Positions 34,297 to 42,797 of a stretch of 64,000 bases of DNA are shown one piece after another. This DNA comes from Flavobacterium kayseriense (GTDB lineage Bacteria; Bacteroidota; Bacteroidia; Flavobacteriales; Flavobacteriaceae): the NCBI RefSeq assembly GCF_014305095.1, contig NZ_JACRUI010000003.1, positions 310,001 to 374,000 of the forward strand. The letters run 5' to 3'. Within the stretch, counting starts at the first letter, position 1; each line of letters opens with the position of its first letter. The notes under the pieces were generated by a model. The model saw nothing but the letters and a program-made list of their open reading frames with translations, searched no databases and had not been told where the DNA came from. Position numbers and translations under genes: made by a program.

Positions 34297-34713
34297 TTAC
34301 ACTCTATTTTTTACAAATTCTATTTCAGTTTTTCCATGAGGTTTGGGTTTTCCGTCTGCATCTAAATTGACCATTGTCGTAGTATCAATTGAAATAATTG
34401 TTTCTCGAGTCATCATATTTCTTGCTTCACATTTGAGCGTAAGCGAACTTTTACCGAATTTAACAACGTCAATACCAATCTCAATAATATCGCCTTGCTT
34501 GGCTGAGCTTCTGAAATTAATTTCGGACATGTGCTTAGTAACAACTCTGGAGTTTTCTAATTGAATAATGGTATATAAAGCCAACTCCTCGTCTATCCAA
34601 GCTAAAAGTTGTCCACCAAATAAAGTTCCGTTTGGATTTAAATCTTCGGGTTTAACCCATTTTCTAGTATGAAAGCGCATAAACATTTTTTTAGTAACGC
34701 TAAAGTAACTCAT
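34297..34713 (-). CDS. Acyl-CoA thioesterase, hotdog fold (YciA-like)
   Basis: The open frame opens at 34767, overlapping the divergent gene at 34749. The internal Met at 34713 (MSYFSVTKKMFMRFHTRKW) gives 138 residues, normal for YciA-type thioesterases, and avoids the overlap. The hotdog signature DLNPNGTLFGGQLLAWIDEE contains the catalytic Asn/Gly and Asp region. SSAKQGDIIEIGIDVVKFGK and ARNMMTRETI are further family stretches. The enzyme hydrolyses acyl-CoAs in the cytosol, and the acyl group is unknown. Convergent with the MscS gene, with no clear terminator between them. Confidence 0.82.
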   Translation of the reverse strand: MSYFSVTKKMFMRFHTRKWVKPEDLNPNGTLFGGQLLAWIDEELALYTIIQLENSRVVTKHMSEINFRSSAKQGDIIEIGIDVVKFGKSSLTLKCEARNMMTRETIISIDTTTMVNLDADGKPKPHGKTEIEFVKNRV

Positions 34714-34748
34714 CTCAATAAAATTTTCTTTATTTTTAAGAAAAAAAA

Positions 34749-35162
34749 ATGATCGAAAGAGATACATTCATAAAGGATTTAAGAGGGCAAACAATAGGCT
34801 CCATAAGTACTGATTCCTCCGCAGAAGAAATTTTCCAAAATAGAGTTCTCAGGCCCATTTTAAAACTTCAGAACGACTTATTTATAGCCTCATTTAAAAA
34901 TTACATCACAAAGTACAAAGGAGATTTTTATAATCTTACCATTGATAAGCGCTTAGGCGTAATTGAAAATGCTCTTCAAAAAGATGTAAAATACCGAAAT
35001 ACTTTAAAAGGAATGGTCATAGGACTTTTCACCATGGAGGAATATTTATTGTATAGTAATAATTCTTCCAATCTGAGTAAACGGATGATGACTATGTTGC
35101 TAGAGCGATTAAAAAGTCAGGTTCAACTATTTGATCAACCCAGAGACATAGAAAAAAAGTAA
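34749..35162 (+). CDS. Conserved hypothetical protein, Flavobacteriaceae type
   Basis: A 137-residue, probably all-helical soluble protein with no signal peptide or membrane segment. I recognise the N-terminal pattern RDTFIKDLRGQTIGSI and the C-terminal SNLSKRMMTMLLERLKSQ from flavobacterial hypothetical proteins. Some of these carry a glyoxalase label in databases, but I see no VOC-fold metal ligands to support that. It is divergent from the thioesterase gene, with only about 35 bases between the starts. Function unknown. Confidence 0.6.
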   Translation: MIERDTFIKDLRGQTIGSISTDSSAEEIFQNRVLRPILKLQNDLFIASFKNYITKYKGDFYNLTIDKRLGVIENALQKDVKYRNTLKGMVIGLFTMEEYLLYSNNSSNLSKRMMTMLLERLKSQVQLFDQPRDIEKK

Positions 35163-35337
35163 AATCAGCGGATTTAATTTTATGAATATCGCAATATACT
35201 AGGTGGACACACCAGTAAAATTAAAGTATTATAAGTTATTGATAATCTGATTTGTAAAAAACATTAAAAGAAGCAACACAATGACATAATATGTTATTGG
35301 CACACTTTTTTTCGTTATTATTGTTTAAAACAAAGTT

Positions 35338-36051
35338 ATGAAAGAGGAATATTTTAAATGGTATTCACCAAACCTATACAGAGAAGTTGAAATGTTAGTT
35401 TTTGGACATGCAGGTTATCCTGTAGTTTTATTTCCAACTTCCATGGGAAGCTTCCACGAAAACAAGGATATGGGACTTATTGAGTCGGCAAGATGGTTTG
35501 TTGAGCAAGGATTAATTCAAATTTATTGCCCAAGCAGTGTTGATAAAGATAGTTTTTACAACAAGAATATTCATCCCGTACACCGTATAGAAAATCATGT
35601 TAGGTATGATAAAATGATTTGTCACGAAATTGTAGAAAAAGTAAAGAACAATACCCATTCTGGCAAAGTAGCGATGGCAGGGTGCAGCTTTGGAGGCTAT
35701 CATGCCGCCAATTTTGCGTTTAGACATCCCGGTTATGTAAGTCATTTATTTTCAATGGGTGGAGCATTTGAGATAAAAAGTTTTCTAGACGGATTTCATA
35801 ACGACGATGTATTTTACAATAGCCCACTTGATTACTTATCTGGTCTTGAAGATCATGAATTATGGAACATGGATATTGTTCTAGGAACTTCCAATTGGGA
35901 CATTTGTTATGATGCGAATTTGAAACTTCATAAAGTTCTAAATGACAGAGGAGTCCAGCATTGGCTTGATGTGAGAGCTGATCGAAAACATGATTGGCCT
36001 GTTTGGAAAGAAATGTTTCCGCATTATTTATCCCGAATCAAGTTTTTTTAA
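35338..36051 (+). CDS. Alpha/beta-hydrolase (esterase family), first gene of the ligase operon
   Basis: A 237-residue alpha/beta-hydrolase of the putative esterase (esterase D-like) group. The nucleophile elbow is AGCSFGGYH with Ser117, and the catalytic His is probably His218 in RADRKHDWPVW. The motif VLFPTSMGSFHENKDMG at the N-terminus resembles an oxyanion-hole strand. No signal peptide, so cytosolic. The gene opens a five-gene plus-strand run (esterase, ATP-grasp, GCS2-like ligase, glutamine amidotransferase, ATP-grasp-like). It would hydrolyse an ester or amide of a product made by the ligases encoded next to it. Substrate unknown. Confidence 0.82.
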   Translation: MKEEYFKWYSPNLYREVEMLVFGHAGYPVVLFPTSMGSFHENKDMGLIESARWFVEQGLIQIYCPSSVDKDSFYNKNIHPVHRIENHVRYDKMICHEIVEKVKNNTHSGKVAMAGCSFGGYHAANFAFRHPGYVSHLFSMGGAFEIKSFLDGFHNDDVFYNSPLDYLSGLEDHELWNMDIVLGTSNWDICYDANLKLHKVLNDRGVQHWLDVRADRKHDWPVWKEMFPHYLSRIKFF

Positions 36052-36090
36052 TCCCACAAATAATAAGTTTAAAATATAAAAAACAGAGCA

Positions 36091-37038
36091 ATGAAGAAAA
36101 TTGGAATATTATTTGGAATGGAAGACACTTTTCCACAGGCCTTTATAGATAGAGTAAATTCAAAAAACGAAAAGGATATTATTGCTGAAGCAGTTAGTAT
36201 TGATATGGTGGTTCAAAACAAAGACGGAGATTATGCCGTAATTATTGACCGTATATCTCAAGATGTACCTTTTTACAGAGCTTATTTAAAAAACGCTGCT
36301 TTAACTGGAACTAACGTGATTAATAATCCGTTTTGGTGGAGCGCTGATGATAAATTTTTTAATAATTCATTAGCCGATACCTTAGGTGTGCCACTACCTA
36401 ATACTGTTTTACTACCCTCTGCAGAGCACCCTACAGATACAACGGGCAAATCTTTCCGCAATTTAAAATACCCCATGAACTGGGAAGCCATTTTTGACTA
36501 TATTAAATTCCCTGCTTATATGAAGCCTTATGCTGGTGGTGGCTGGAAAAATGTATATCGTTTAGAAAACAAAGAAGAGTTTTGGGAAAAGCATCAAGAA
36601 ACAGGACAACTAGTAATGCTTTTGCAAGAAGAAATTATATTTACTGAATACTTTAGAGTGTATTGCCTTGGTTGCAAAGCGGTGAAAATTATGCAATACG
36701 AGCCCCGAAATGAGCCCCACTTGCGTTATGTTTTAGATGGACCTCCAGTTGATAAAAAATTATTAGCCTCTATAAAGGACTACACTCTAAAGCTTTGTAA
36801 AGGCCTAGGATACGATTTCAACACGGTAGAGTTCGCGGTTAGAGACGGTATTCCATACGCCATTGATTTTGGAAATCCAGCACCTGATGCAGACGTTAAC
36901 TCTGTTGGAGCAGAAAATTTTGAATGGGTGGTTGAAGAGTCTGCAAAGATCGCTATCGCTGCTGCTAAAAAACAAAAACCTGGAAAAATTAACTTGACTT
37001 GGGGAACCTTTATGAAAGAGGCTATTGCGACAAAATAA
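36091..37038 (+). CDS. ATP-grasp domain protein, probable carboxylate-amine/thiol ligase
   Basis: A 315-residue protein with an ATP-grasp layout. A pre-ATP-grasp N-terminal domain (1-95) is followed by the ATP-binding lysine strand FPAYMKPYAGGGWKNVYRLE with a flexible glycine loop. The hinge segment is MLLQEEIIFTEYFRVYCLG, and the metal-binding strand is NTVEFAVRDGIPYAIDFGNP. Enzymes of this fold activate a carboxylate as acyl phosphate and join it to an amine. It lies 39 bases after the esterase gene. Its pairing with a GCS2 ligase, a GATase and peptidases suggests synthesis of a small amide-linked metabolite. Substrates unknown. Confidence 0.78.
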   Translation: MKKIGILFGMEDTFPQAFIDRVNSKNEKDIIAEAVSIDMVVQNKDGDYAVIIDRISQDVPFYRAYLKNAALTGTNVINNPFWWSADDKFFNNSLADTLGVPLPNTVLLPSAEHPTDTTGKSFRNLKYPMNWEAIFDYIKFPAYMKPYAGGGWKNVYRLENKEEFWEKHQETGQLVMLLQEEIIFTEYFRVYCLGCKAVKIMQYEPRNEPHLRYVLDGPPVDKKLLASIKDYTLKLCKGLGYDFNTVEFAVRDGIPYAIDFGNPAPDADVNSVGAENFEWVVEESAKIAIAAAKKQKPGKINLTWGTFMKEAIATK

Positions 37039-37060
37039 TAATGTGATACACTCAAATATC

Positions 37061-37172
37061 TAGCCCAGATAGTAATAGAAATCCTAGTGAGGCTCCAGTT
37101 AGCTACCTGTATGGCGAGGTTGATTGTAACAGATAGATACGAGCGAAGCGAACTGACGAAGTAAATAGCTTC
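37061..37172 (+). repeat. Structured intergenic repeat, family 1, longer variant (copy C)
   Basis: Begins TAGCCCAGATAGTAATAGAA and continues ATCCTAGTGAGG. It ends with GATAGATACGAGCGAAGCGA and a GTAAATAGCTTCT tail. The two ends align with copies A and B while the middle is longer. It lies inside the plus-strand ligase operon, between the ATP-grasp and GCS2 genes. Confidence 0.6.
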
Positions 37173-37185
37173 TAAAAAATTAAAG

Positions 37186-38292
37186 ATGAAAAAATTACCT
37201 GTTTTTACCCTTGGCGTAGAAGAAGAATACCAAATCATTGATCCGGTTACGAGAGATTTGCGCTCTCATTTATCAAAAATAGTTGATGGTGCAAAAATTA
37301 TATTAAATGAGCAAGTTAAGTCTGAGATGCACCAATCGGTTGTGGAAGTTGGAACAAATATTTGCAAAAATGTTCATGAAGCCGAAAAGGAAATTAAATT
37401 CTTGCGATCTAAAATAGTTGAATTAGCTGATAAGCAAGATTTGATTGTTGGTGGTGCTGGAACACATCCCTTTTCTAAATGGCAAGACCAACCCATTACT
37501 GATGATCCTCGTTATCACATGATTGTCAACGAAATGCAGGATGCCGCACGCTCTAATTTAATTTTTGGTATGCACTGTCATGTTGGTATTGAAAATAGAG
37601 AAATTGGCTTGCAATTAATGAATCAAGCTTGTTATTTTTTACCCCATATATTTGCACTTTCGACTAATTCTCCTTTTTGGGAAGGAAGACAAACTGGATA
37701 TAAATCGTTTAGAACAAAAGTTTTTGATAAATTTCCCAGAACTGGTTTACCAGAATATTTTGAGTCAGTTGCTGCCTATGACAATTTCTTGGAAACCTTG
37801 GTGAAAACAAACTGTATTGATAATCCAAAGAAAATTTGGTGGGACTTGCGCTTGCATCCCTTTTATGACACGATCGAATTTCGAATTTGCGATATGTGTT
37901 TAACGGTGGAGGAAACCATGTGTATAGTATCTGTAATACAGGCTATTGTAGCTAAATTATATAAACTAAATATGCACAATATGAGCTTTAACACCTATCG
38001 TCCTGCATTGATTAAGGAAAATAAGTTTAGAGCCGCTCGATACGGAATTGAAGGATCCATGATTGATTTTGGTCTTCAGAAGGAAGTAGAAACTCGTATT
38101 TTACTTGTTGAACTCTTAGAATTCGTAGATGATGTTGTGGATGAATTAGGTAGTAGAGACCATATTAATTATGTACACCAAATTCTAAAAAATGGTACTG
38201 GAGCAGCTAAACAACTAGCCGTTTTTGAAGAAACAAAAGACTTAACAAAAGTAGTTGATTTTATAACGAGTGAATTTACAAAGGGCTTATAG
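37186..38292 (+). CDS. GCS2/YbdK-type carboxylate-amine ligase
   Basis: A 368-residue member of the glutamate-cysteine ligase family 2 (COG2170, YbdK-like), which shares the glutamine-synthetase fold. Landmarks are FTLGVEEEYQIIDPVTRDL at 6-24 (metal-binding Glu residues), HQSVVEVGTNICKNVHEAEK, GAGTHPFSKWQDQPI, the FGMHCHVGI strand and TIEFRICDMC near 227-236. YbdK proteins form gamma-glutamyl-cysteine weakly in vitro. In multi-ligase neighbourhoods they are expected to make other gamma-glutamyl or amino-acid amides. Glutathione synthesis is not implied here because no glutathione synthetase partner is identified. Cytosolic. Confidence 0.88.
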   Translation: MKKLPVFTLGVEEEYQIIDPVTRDLRSHLSKIVDGAKIILNEQVKSEMHQSVVEVGTNICKNVHEAEKEIKFLRSKIVELADKQDLIVGGAGTHPFSKWQDQPITDDPRYHMIVNEMQDAARSNLIFGMHCHVGIENREIGLQLMNQACYFLPHIFALSTNSPFWEGRQTGYKSFRTKVFDKFPRTGLPEYFESVAAYDNFLETLVKTNCIDNPKKIWWDLRLHPFYDTIEFRICDMCLTVEETMCIVSVIQAIVAKLYKLNMHNMSFNTYRPALIKENKFRAARYGIEGSMIDFGLQKEVETRILLVELLEFVDDVVDELGSRDHINYVHQILKNGTGAAKQLAVFEETKDLTKVVDFITSEFTKGL

Positions 38293-38302
38293 CATAATAG
38301 TT

Positions 38303-38310
38303 TATCTTTG
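38303..38310 (+). promoter_or_regulatory. Internal -7 element before the glutamine amidotransferase gene
   Basis: TATCTTTG (TAnnTTTG) lies 25 bases before the ATG at 38335 in the 42-base gap after the GCS2 gene. It may drive the last two genes separately. Confidence 0.4.
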
Positions 38311-38334
38311 TGATTTACCATATAAAAAATAAAA

Positions 38335-39165
38335 ATGAGCACTAAAAAGATCACGATTGCACTTCTAGATATGTATGACGGTGTACCAAATCAAGGAATG
38401 CGTTGTATCATAGATATAATAAGTAGGTTCGAACCTATTGTAGGTTTTAAAATTTTTGATGTTAGAGGAAAAGGTGAACTACCTGAAATTAGCAAATACG
38501 ATATTTATATTTCTACGGGTGGACCCGGAAATCCCTTAGTAGGAGATGGTAATTGGGATGTGAAGTATTATAGCTTTATTGATGAATTAAACACGTGGAA
38601 TGCTGAAAACAACATTAAAAAGCACGTTTTGTTTATTTGTCATTCGTTTCAAATGGCTTGCAAGCATTTTGGTCTTGCTGAAATAACCAAAAGAAACGAT
38701 ACCTCATTTGGTGTAATGACTATGCATAAAACAAAAGAGGGCTTACATGATTCTCTTTTTGAAGGATTAGCGGATCCATTTTATGCAATAGACTCTAGAG
38801 ATTATCAGGTTGTTCAACCCAATTTGAATGTTTTTAAGAAAAAGGGAGCCACAATCATTTCATTAGAAAAAATAAGAGATCACGTTCAATATGAACGCGC
38901 TATCATGGCGGTACGCTTTACGCCATATTTTGTAGGAACTCAATTTCATCCAGAGGCTGATCCTATTAGTTTTATTTCTCATTTACGAAACAAGGAAGCC
39001 AAAGATAGAATCAGAGAAATGAAAGGGAAAAGAAAGTTTAGGAATATGTTAGAAGACCTTTTAGACGATGACAAAATTTATCGAACAAACGAAACATTAA
39101 TTCCTAATTTTCTGAGAACTGCAATAAATGATTTGATTAGGACTAAAAAAATAATGTCAAATTAA
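38335..39165 (+). CDS. Class I glutamine amidotransferase-like protein
   Basis: A 276-residue GATase class I domain protein with the full catalytic triad: nucleophile Cys102 (FICHSFQMACKH), His205 and Glu207 (GTQFHPEAD). Stretches such as ISTGGPGNPLVGDG form the oxyanion loop. The basic C-terminal ~60 residues (IREMKGKRKFRNML) extend beyond the domain. It could release ammonia from glutamine for a ligase in the operon, or hydrolyse a gamma-glutamyl bond as PuuD-like members do. The second reading fits a cycle in which the GCS2 ligase adds glutamate and this enzyme removes it. Both are inference. Confidence 0.85.
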   Translation: MSTKKITIALLDMYDGVPNQGMRCIIDIISRFEPIVGFKIFDVRGKGELPEISKYDIYISTGGPGNPLVGDGNWDVKYYSFIDELNTWNAENNIKKHVLFICHSFQMACKHFGLAEITKRNDTSFGVMTMHKTKEGLHDSLFEGLADPFYAIDSRDYQVVQPNLNVFKKKGATIISLEKIRDHVQYERAIMAVRFTPYFVGTQFHPEADPISFISHLRNKEAKDRIREMKGKRKFRNMLEDLLDDDKIYRTNETLIPNFLRTAINDLIRTKKIMSN

Positions 39166-39180
39166 TCCACCTGAGAGCGC

Positions 39181-40374
39181 ATGATAAATAAGTATAGAAA
39201 ATTATTTAATGAGCAATTTACATCGGAAAAGTATCAGGCATTTAAGGATGATATTGCTTCTGATTTTAATTATGCGCCTACTTTTAGAGTGGCAGAAAGT
39301 CCCTTTTTTATATCCAAAGAGCTTAAAGAACAACTAATCGAAGGATCAAATCAAGTTATAGCTTTCATTCAATCTAAAGAATTTAAATCTCTCACTGATA
39401 AATCATTAGAATTAAATCATTTAGTCCCTAACGAGGATGAGCACACTACTTTTTTAGCTATTGATTTTGGCATTTGTGAAGAGGATGGTAAAATAATTCC
39501 AAAATTAATTGAAGTACAAGGCTTTCCTTCTCTATACAATTATCAGATCGAATTGTATAGCAAATTTAAAAATCATTATGCATTTCTTGAAGAACTAACG
39601 CCATTTTTTAATAATATTACCGAACAAGAATATTTAAAAAATATTGAAGATGTCATTTGCAATGATCATCCGAAAGAAAATGTTATTTTACTCGAAATAG
39701 AGCCTGAAAAGCAAAATACTAAAATCGATTTTTATTATTGTAACCGGGTTCTTGGAATTCCAATAGTGTGCGTTACAGAGGTTTTTAAAAGAGGAAAACA
39801 GCTTTTTTATATAAATAAAGACGGAACTGAAATTGTTATAAAAAGAATCTACAATCGTGTAATTTTTGATGAATTAGATTTAAGAACAGACCTAAGGCTA
39901 CAATTTAGTTTCGCTGATGAATTGGACGTCGAATGGGCAGGACATCCTAATTGGTTTTTTAGAATCAGTAAATTTATTTTACCCTTTTTAAAAGGTCCTT
40001 ATTTCATTGAGTCAACTTTGTTGAGCGAATTAAAAGTAATTCCGGAAGACCTTCAAAACTACGTATTAAAACCTTTATTCTCTTTCTCAGGTTCAGGTGT
40101 GGTTTTTAATGTAAAGAAAGAAGATATTAAAGCTGTTGTTGATAAAGAATTATACATCTTACAGAAAAAGGTGACTTATAGTCCTGTAGTTCAATCTCCT
40201 GATGGTAAGGTCAAAGCAGAAGTGCGTGTGCTATGTACGTGGAAAAAGAAAGATGCATCACCTACCCTACTTTGTAATTTGGTTCGATTGAGTCGAGGTG
40301 AAATGATTGGCGTTAAATTCAATAAAGATAAAGACTGGGTTGGAGGTACAATTGGTCTATTTGAAAAAGAGTAA
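39181..40374 (+). CDS. Unnamed ATP-grasp-like protein, last gene of the ligase operon
   Basis: A 397-residue cytosolic protein that I do not recognise by name. Features fit a circularly permuted or divergent ATP-grasp: FLAIDFGICEEDGKIIPKLI near 91-110 looks like an acidic metal-binding strand, IVIKRIYNRVIFDEL resembles a Lys-containing nucleotide strand, and NYVLKPLFSFSGSGVVFNVK near 293-312 is a convincing ATP-grasp lysine plus glycine-loop. SPDGKVKAEVRVLC is another typical strand. It begins 15 bases after the GATase stop and faces the DUF4240 gene tail to tail with a 2-base gap. Probably a ligase, but the substrate and even the activity are unproven. Confidence 0.6.
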   Translation: MINKYRKLFNEQFTSEKYQAFKDDIASDFNYAPTFRVAESPFFISKELKEQLIEGSNQVIAFIQSKEFKSLTDKSLELNHLVPNEDEHTTFLAIDFGICEEDGKIIPKLIEVQGFPSLYNYQIELYSKFKNHYAFLEELTPFFNNITEQEYLKNIEDVICNDHPKENVILLEIEPEKQNTKIDFYYCNRVLGIPIVCVTEVFKRGKQLFYINKDGTEIVIKRIYNRVIFDELDLRTDLRLQFSFADELDVEWAGHPNWFFRISKFILPFLKGPYFIESTLLSELKVIPEDLQNYVLKPLFSFSGSGVVFNVKKEDIKAVVDKELYILQKKVTYSPVVQSPDGKVKAEVRVLCTWKKKDASPTLLCNLVRLSRGEMIGVKFNKDKDWVGGTIGLFEKE

Positions 40375-40376
40375 AA

Positions 40377-41042
40377 CTATTTCCACAATTTTTCATAAAG
40401 CACTGGACAAACGTTTTTCATTGTTTGAGGCTCATCAACATTCCATGTGAAATTCAACAATGGATAGTTTTCATCATTAGTTACGAAAGAATCGTAATCG
40501 ATGTAGGAATAGAGTTCTTTATCAGTCACATTTTTAAAAGCATTGATTGCCACATACCAAAATCCTTCAAATTCATACAATTCCTCACCTTCTTTAACCA
40601 AATCAATTAAAGTATCAGGATTGGCCTTCGCTTTGTAAAACGTGTCTTTCCCTCTAGATATTAGCCAACATCTAAAATATTCAAAACCATCATCGCTGCA
40701 ACCTCCATGCATTATATATGCAGCACACCAAAGATCAGAGGTATAGGAATCATACAATAGTTTATCCGTTCGCAAACGAAAACCTATCATTTCTTTAGGA
40801 GTCAATTTTTCAACTTCATTTACCAAAAAAATTTCTTGGTCCTCAGTAGAACTGGTTTCTTTTATCGAGTTTTCAATAATACTCCAATATACCTCTTCAT
40901 CAAGCATTTCACTAGATACTGCGATAGTAACAGAGTCTTTAGCTGTATTTTCAGGAATTAAGCTTACAGTCTTACTGTCTTGAGCAAAAGAAGTAGTGCT
41001 TATGAATAAAAGAGAATAGAATAAGGTGCTGCAATTTTTCAT
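40377..41042 (-). CDS. Secreted DUF4240-domain protein
   Basis: Started at the internal Met (ATG at 41042), the protein has 221 residues and a clear signal peptide, MKNCSTLFYSLLFISTTSFA, followed by Q. The longer frame would place nine residues before it. The DUF4240 core reads MLDEEVYWSIIENSIKETSS, then SDLWCAAYIMHGGCSDDGFE and FRCWLISRGKDTFYKA. DUF4240 proteins are of unknown function, and most lack a signal peptide, so export here is notable. It is the last gene of the minus-strand peptidase/ligase run, 59 bases after the M1 peptidase gene. Confidence 0.8.
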   Translation of the reverse strand: MKNCSTLFYSLLFISTTSFAQDSKTVSLIPENTAKDSVTIAVSSEMLDEEVYWSIIENSIKETSSTEDQEIFLVNEVEKLTPKEMIGFRLRTDKLLYDSYTSDLWCAAYIMHGGCSDDGFEYFRCWLISRGKDTFYKAKANPDTLIDLVKEGEELYEFEGFWYVAINAFKNVTDKELYSYIDYDSFVTNDENYPLLNFTWNVDEPQTMKNVCPVLYEKLWK

Positions 41043-41100
41043 AGTCATTTCACTTTTTAAGATTTTCACTTTGATATATCGAGGTTAAAATTAGTATATT

Positions 41101-42756
41101 TTACTCTGTAATTTCAAAACTCGCTACATAAAAATTTTTGTCAATACTTAATTTTAATTCTTTTTGATTAACTGCTTTCTTTTGCCATTCTGTATTTGCT
41201 TTTAGCAATTGCTCTTGACCACTTATTTGAACTTTTACTGGCATGTTAAAACCTACTACACAGTTTGTCCAACGGTAACCTAAAGTTTCATCTTTTAAAA
41301 AATATTCTAAGGTAGGTATTCTAGTATCTCTCAAGTATTGATTAAAAAAAGGTTCCAAATCTATCCCTATTTCTTTCGACAGATAATCTTCAATTTGCTT
41401 TGTTGATACGGTTTGATGGTAGAATGTACTGCTCAAGCCTCTCAAAATCATGCGCCATTTAGCATCATTATCAACGATTTGACGTAAGGTATGTAGCATA
41501 TTAGCACCCTTGTAATACATATCACTCGAACCCTCATTGTTCACATTGTATTGACCAATTATAGGTTTGTCATTTTTAATGTTCTTTCTAATCCCCCTTA
41601 CATAAGTATAGCCAGCTTCTTTACCATAAAAATATTCCAAAAATAAACTTTCAGAGTAGTTTGTAAAACTTTCGTGGATCCACATATCAGCAATGTCCTT
41701 GTAAGTAATGTTATTTGCAAACCACTCGTGACCCGACTCATGAATAATTATAAAATCGAATTTTAATCCCCAGCCTGTTCCACTTAGATCTCTACCACGA
41801 TAGCCATTCTTGTAACCATTTCCATAAGTAACGGAACTTTGATGTTCCATACCCAAATAGGGAGCTTCTACCAATTTATAACTATCCTCATAAAAAGGAT
41901 ACGGTCCAAACCAATGTTCAAATGCTTGCAACATGCGCGGAACATCTTTAAATTGTTCTTTGGCTTTGGCTAAATTATCTCTTAAAACGTAATAGGTACA
42001 ATCCAGATTTCCTTTTTCACCTTTAAATTTTTCTGAAAAGGAAACATAATCACCAATATTGATATTGACACCGTAATTATTTATCGGATTAGCAACATAC
42101 CAATTATAAGTTTTTGTTCCATCTTTTACTGTTTTTACGCTTTGCAAACGACCGTTGGATACGTTTACTAAATCCCCTGGAACATTCACGCTAATCAACA
42201 TATTCTCTACCTCGTCATACATATGATCTTTATTAGGCCACCAAACACTAGCACCCAAACCTTGACAAGAGGAGGCAATAAAAAGTTTTCCATTTGCATC
42301 TTTTTTCCATGTGATTCCGCCGTCCCAAGGCGGATTGATAGCTACTTTGGGTTTTCCGCCATAAAAAACAGTAAGTTCTTTAATTGCTGCTGTTTTTTGT
42401 GGTGAAGCCATAGTAATGAAATATACATTTCCTTCTCGCTTAAATTTTAAATTTACCCCATCTTGAACCACTCTACTAATAGCCATAGGTTGCTGCAAAT
42501 CAATTTGCATTACATCATGACTTTCTAAAACGGAATACTTAATAGTGTTTGAACCTGTTATAGTACTGTCTTTAGGGTTTACTTTGATATCTAAATGATA
42601 ATGTTTCACATCCCACCATGATCGCTCTTTAGTGATACTGCCGCGTAAAGAGTCTTGCCTAGTAAACTGAATATCAGATTTAGATAATAGCCCTTGAGAG
42701 TGGCTATTTTGTGCTAAACAAAACACTAAAATCAAGGGTAAAAGATATTTTTTCAT
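41101..42756 (-). CDS. M1-family zinc metallopeptidase, secreted
   Basis: A 551-residue gluzincin aminopeptidase of family M1. A signal peptide covers about 1-20 (MKKYLLPLILVFCLAQNSHS). The zinc site is complete: His339-Glu340-x2-His343 (HESGH), then 18 residues to Glu362 (WIHESF). The substrate-binding GAMEN-type loop reads LGMEHQSS near 301-308. Family members remove N-terminal residues from peptides, and the short length (no long C-terminal helical domain) matches bacterial leukotriene-A4-hydrolase-like or reduced forms. Location is periplasmic or outer surface. It shares an operon with an ATP-grasp and an M17 peptidase gene. Confidence 0.9.
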   Translation of the reverse strand: MKKYLLPLILVFCLAQNSHSQGLLSKSDIQFTRQDSLRGSITKERSWWDVKHYHLDIKVNPKDSTITGSNTIKYSVLESHDVMQIDLQQPMAISRVVQDGVNLKFKREGNVYFITMASPQKTAAIKELTVFYGGKPKVAINPPWDGGITWKKDANGKLFIASSCQGLGASVWWPNKDHMYDEVENMLISVNVPGDLVNVSNGRLQSVKTVKDGTKTYNWYVANPINNYGVNINIGDYVSFSEKFKGEKGNLDCTYYVLRDNLAKAKEQFKDVPRMLQAFEHWFGPYPFYEDSYKLVEAPYLGMEHQSSVTYGNGYKNGYRGRDLSGTGWGLKFDFIIIHESGHEWFANNITYKDIADMWIHESFTNYSESLFLEYFYGKEAGYTYVRGIRKNIKNDKPIIGQYNVNNEGSSDMYYKGANMLHTLRQIVDNDAKWRMILRGLSSTFYHQTVSTKQIEDYLSKEIGIDLEPFFNQYLRDTRIPTLEYFLKDETLGYRWTNCVVGFNMPVKVQISGQEQLLKANTEWQKKAVNQKELKLSIDKNFYVASFEITE

Positions 42757-42797
42757 GAAATACGATAGGAATTATTACTGTTTTATTCTAAAATATA

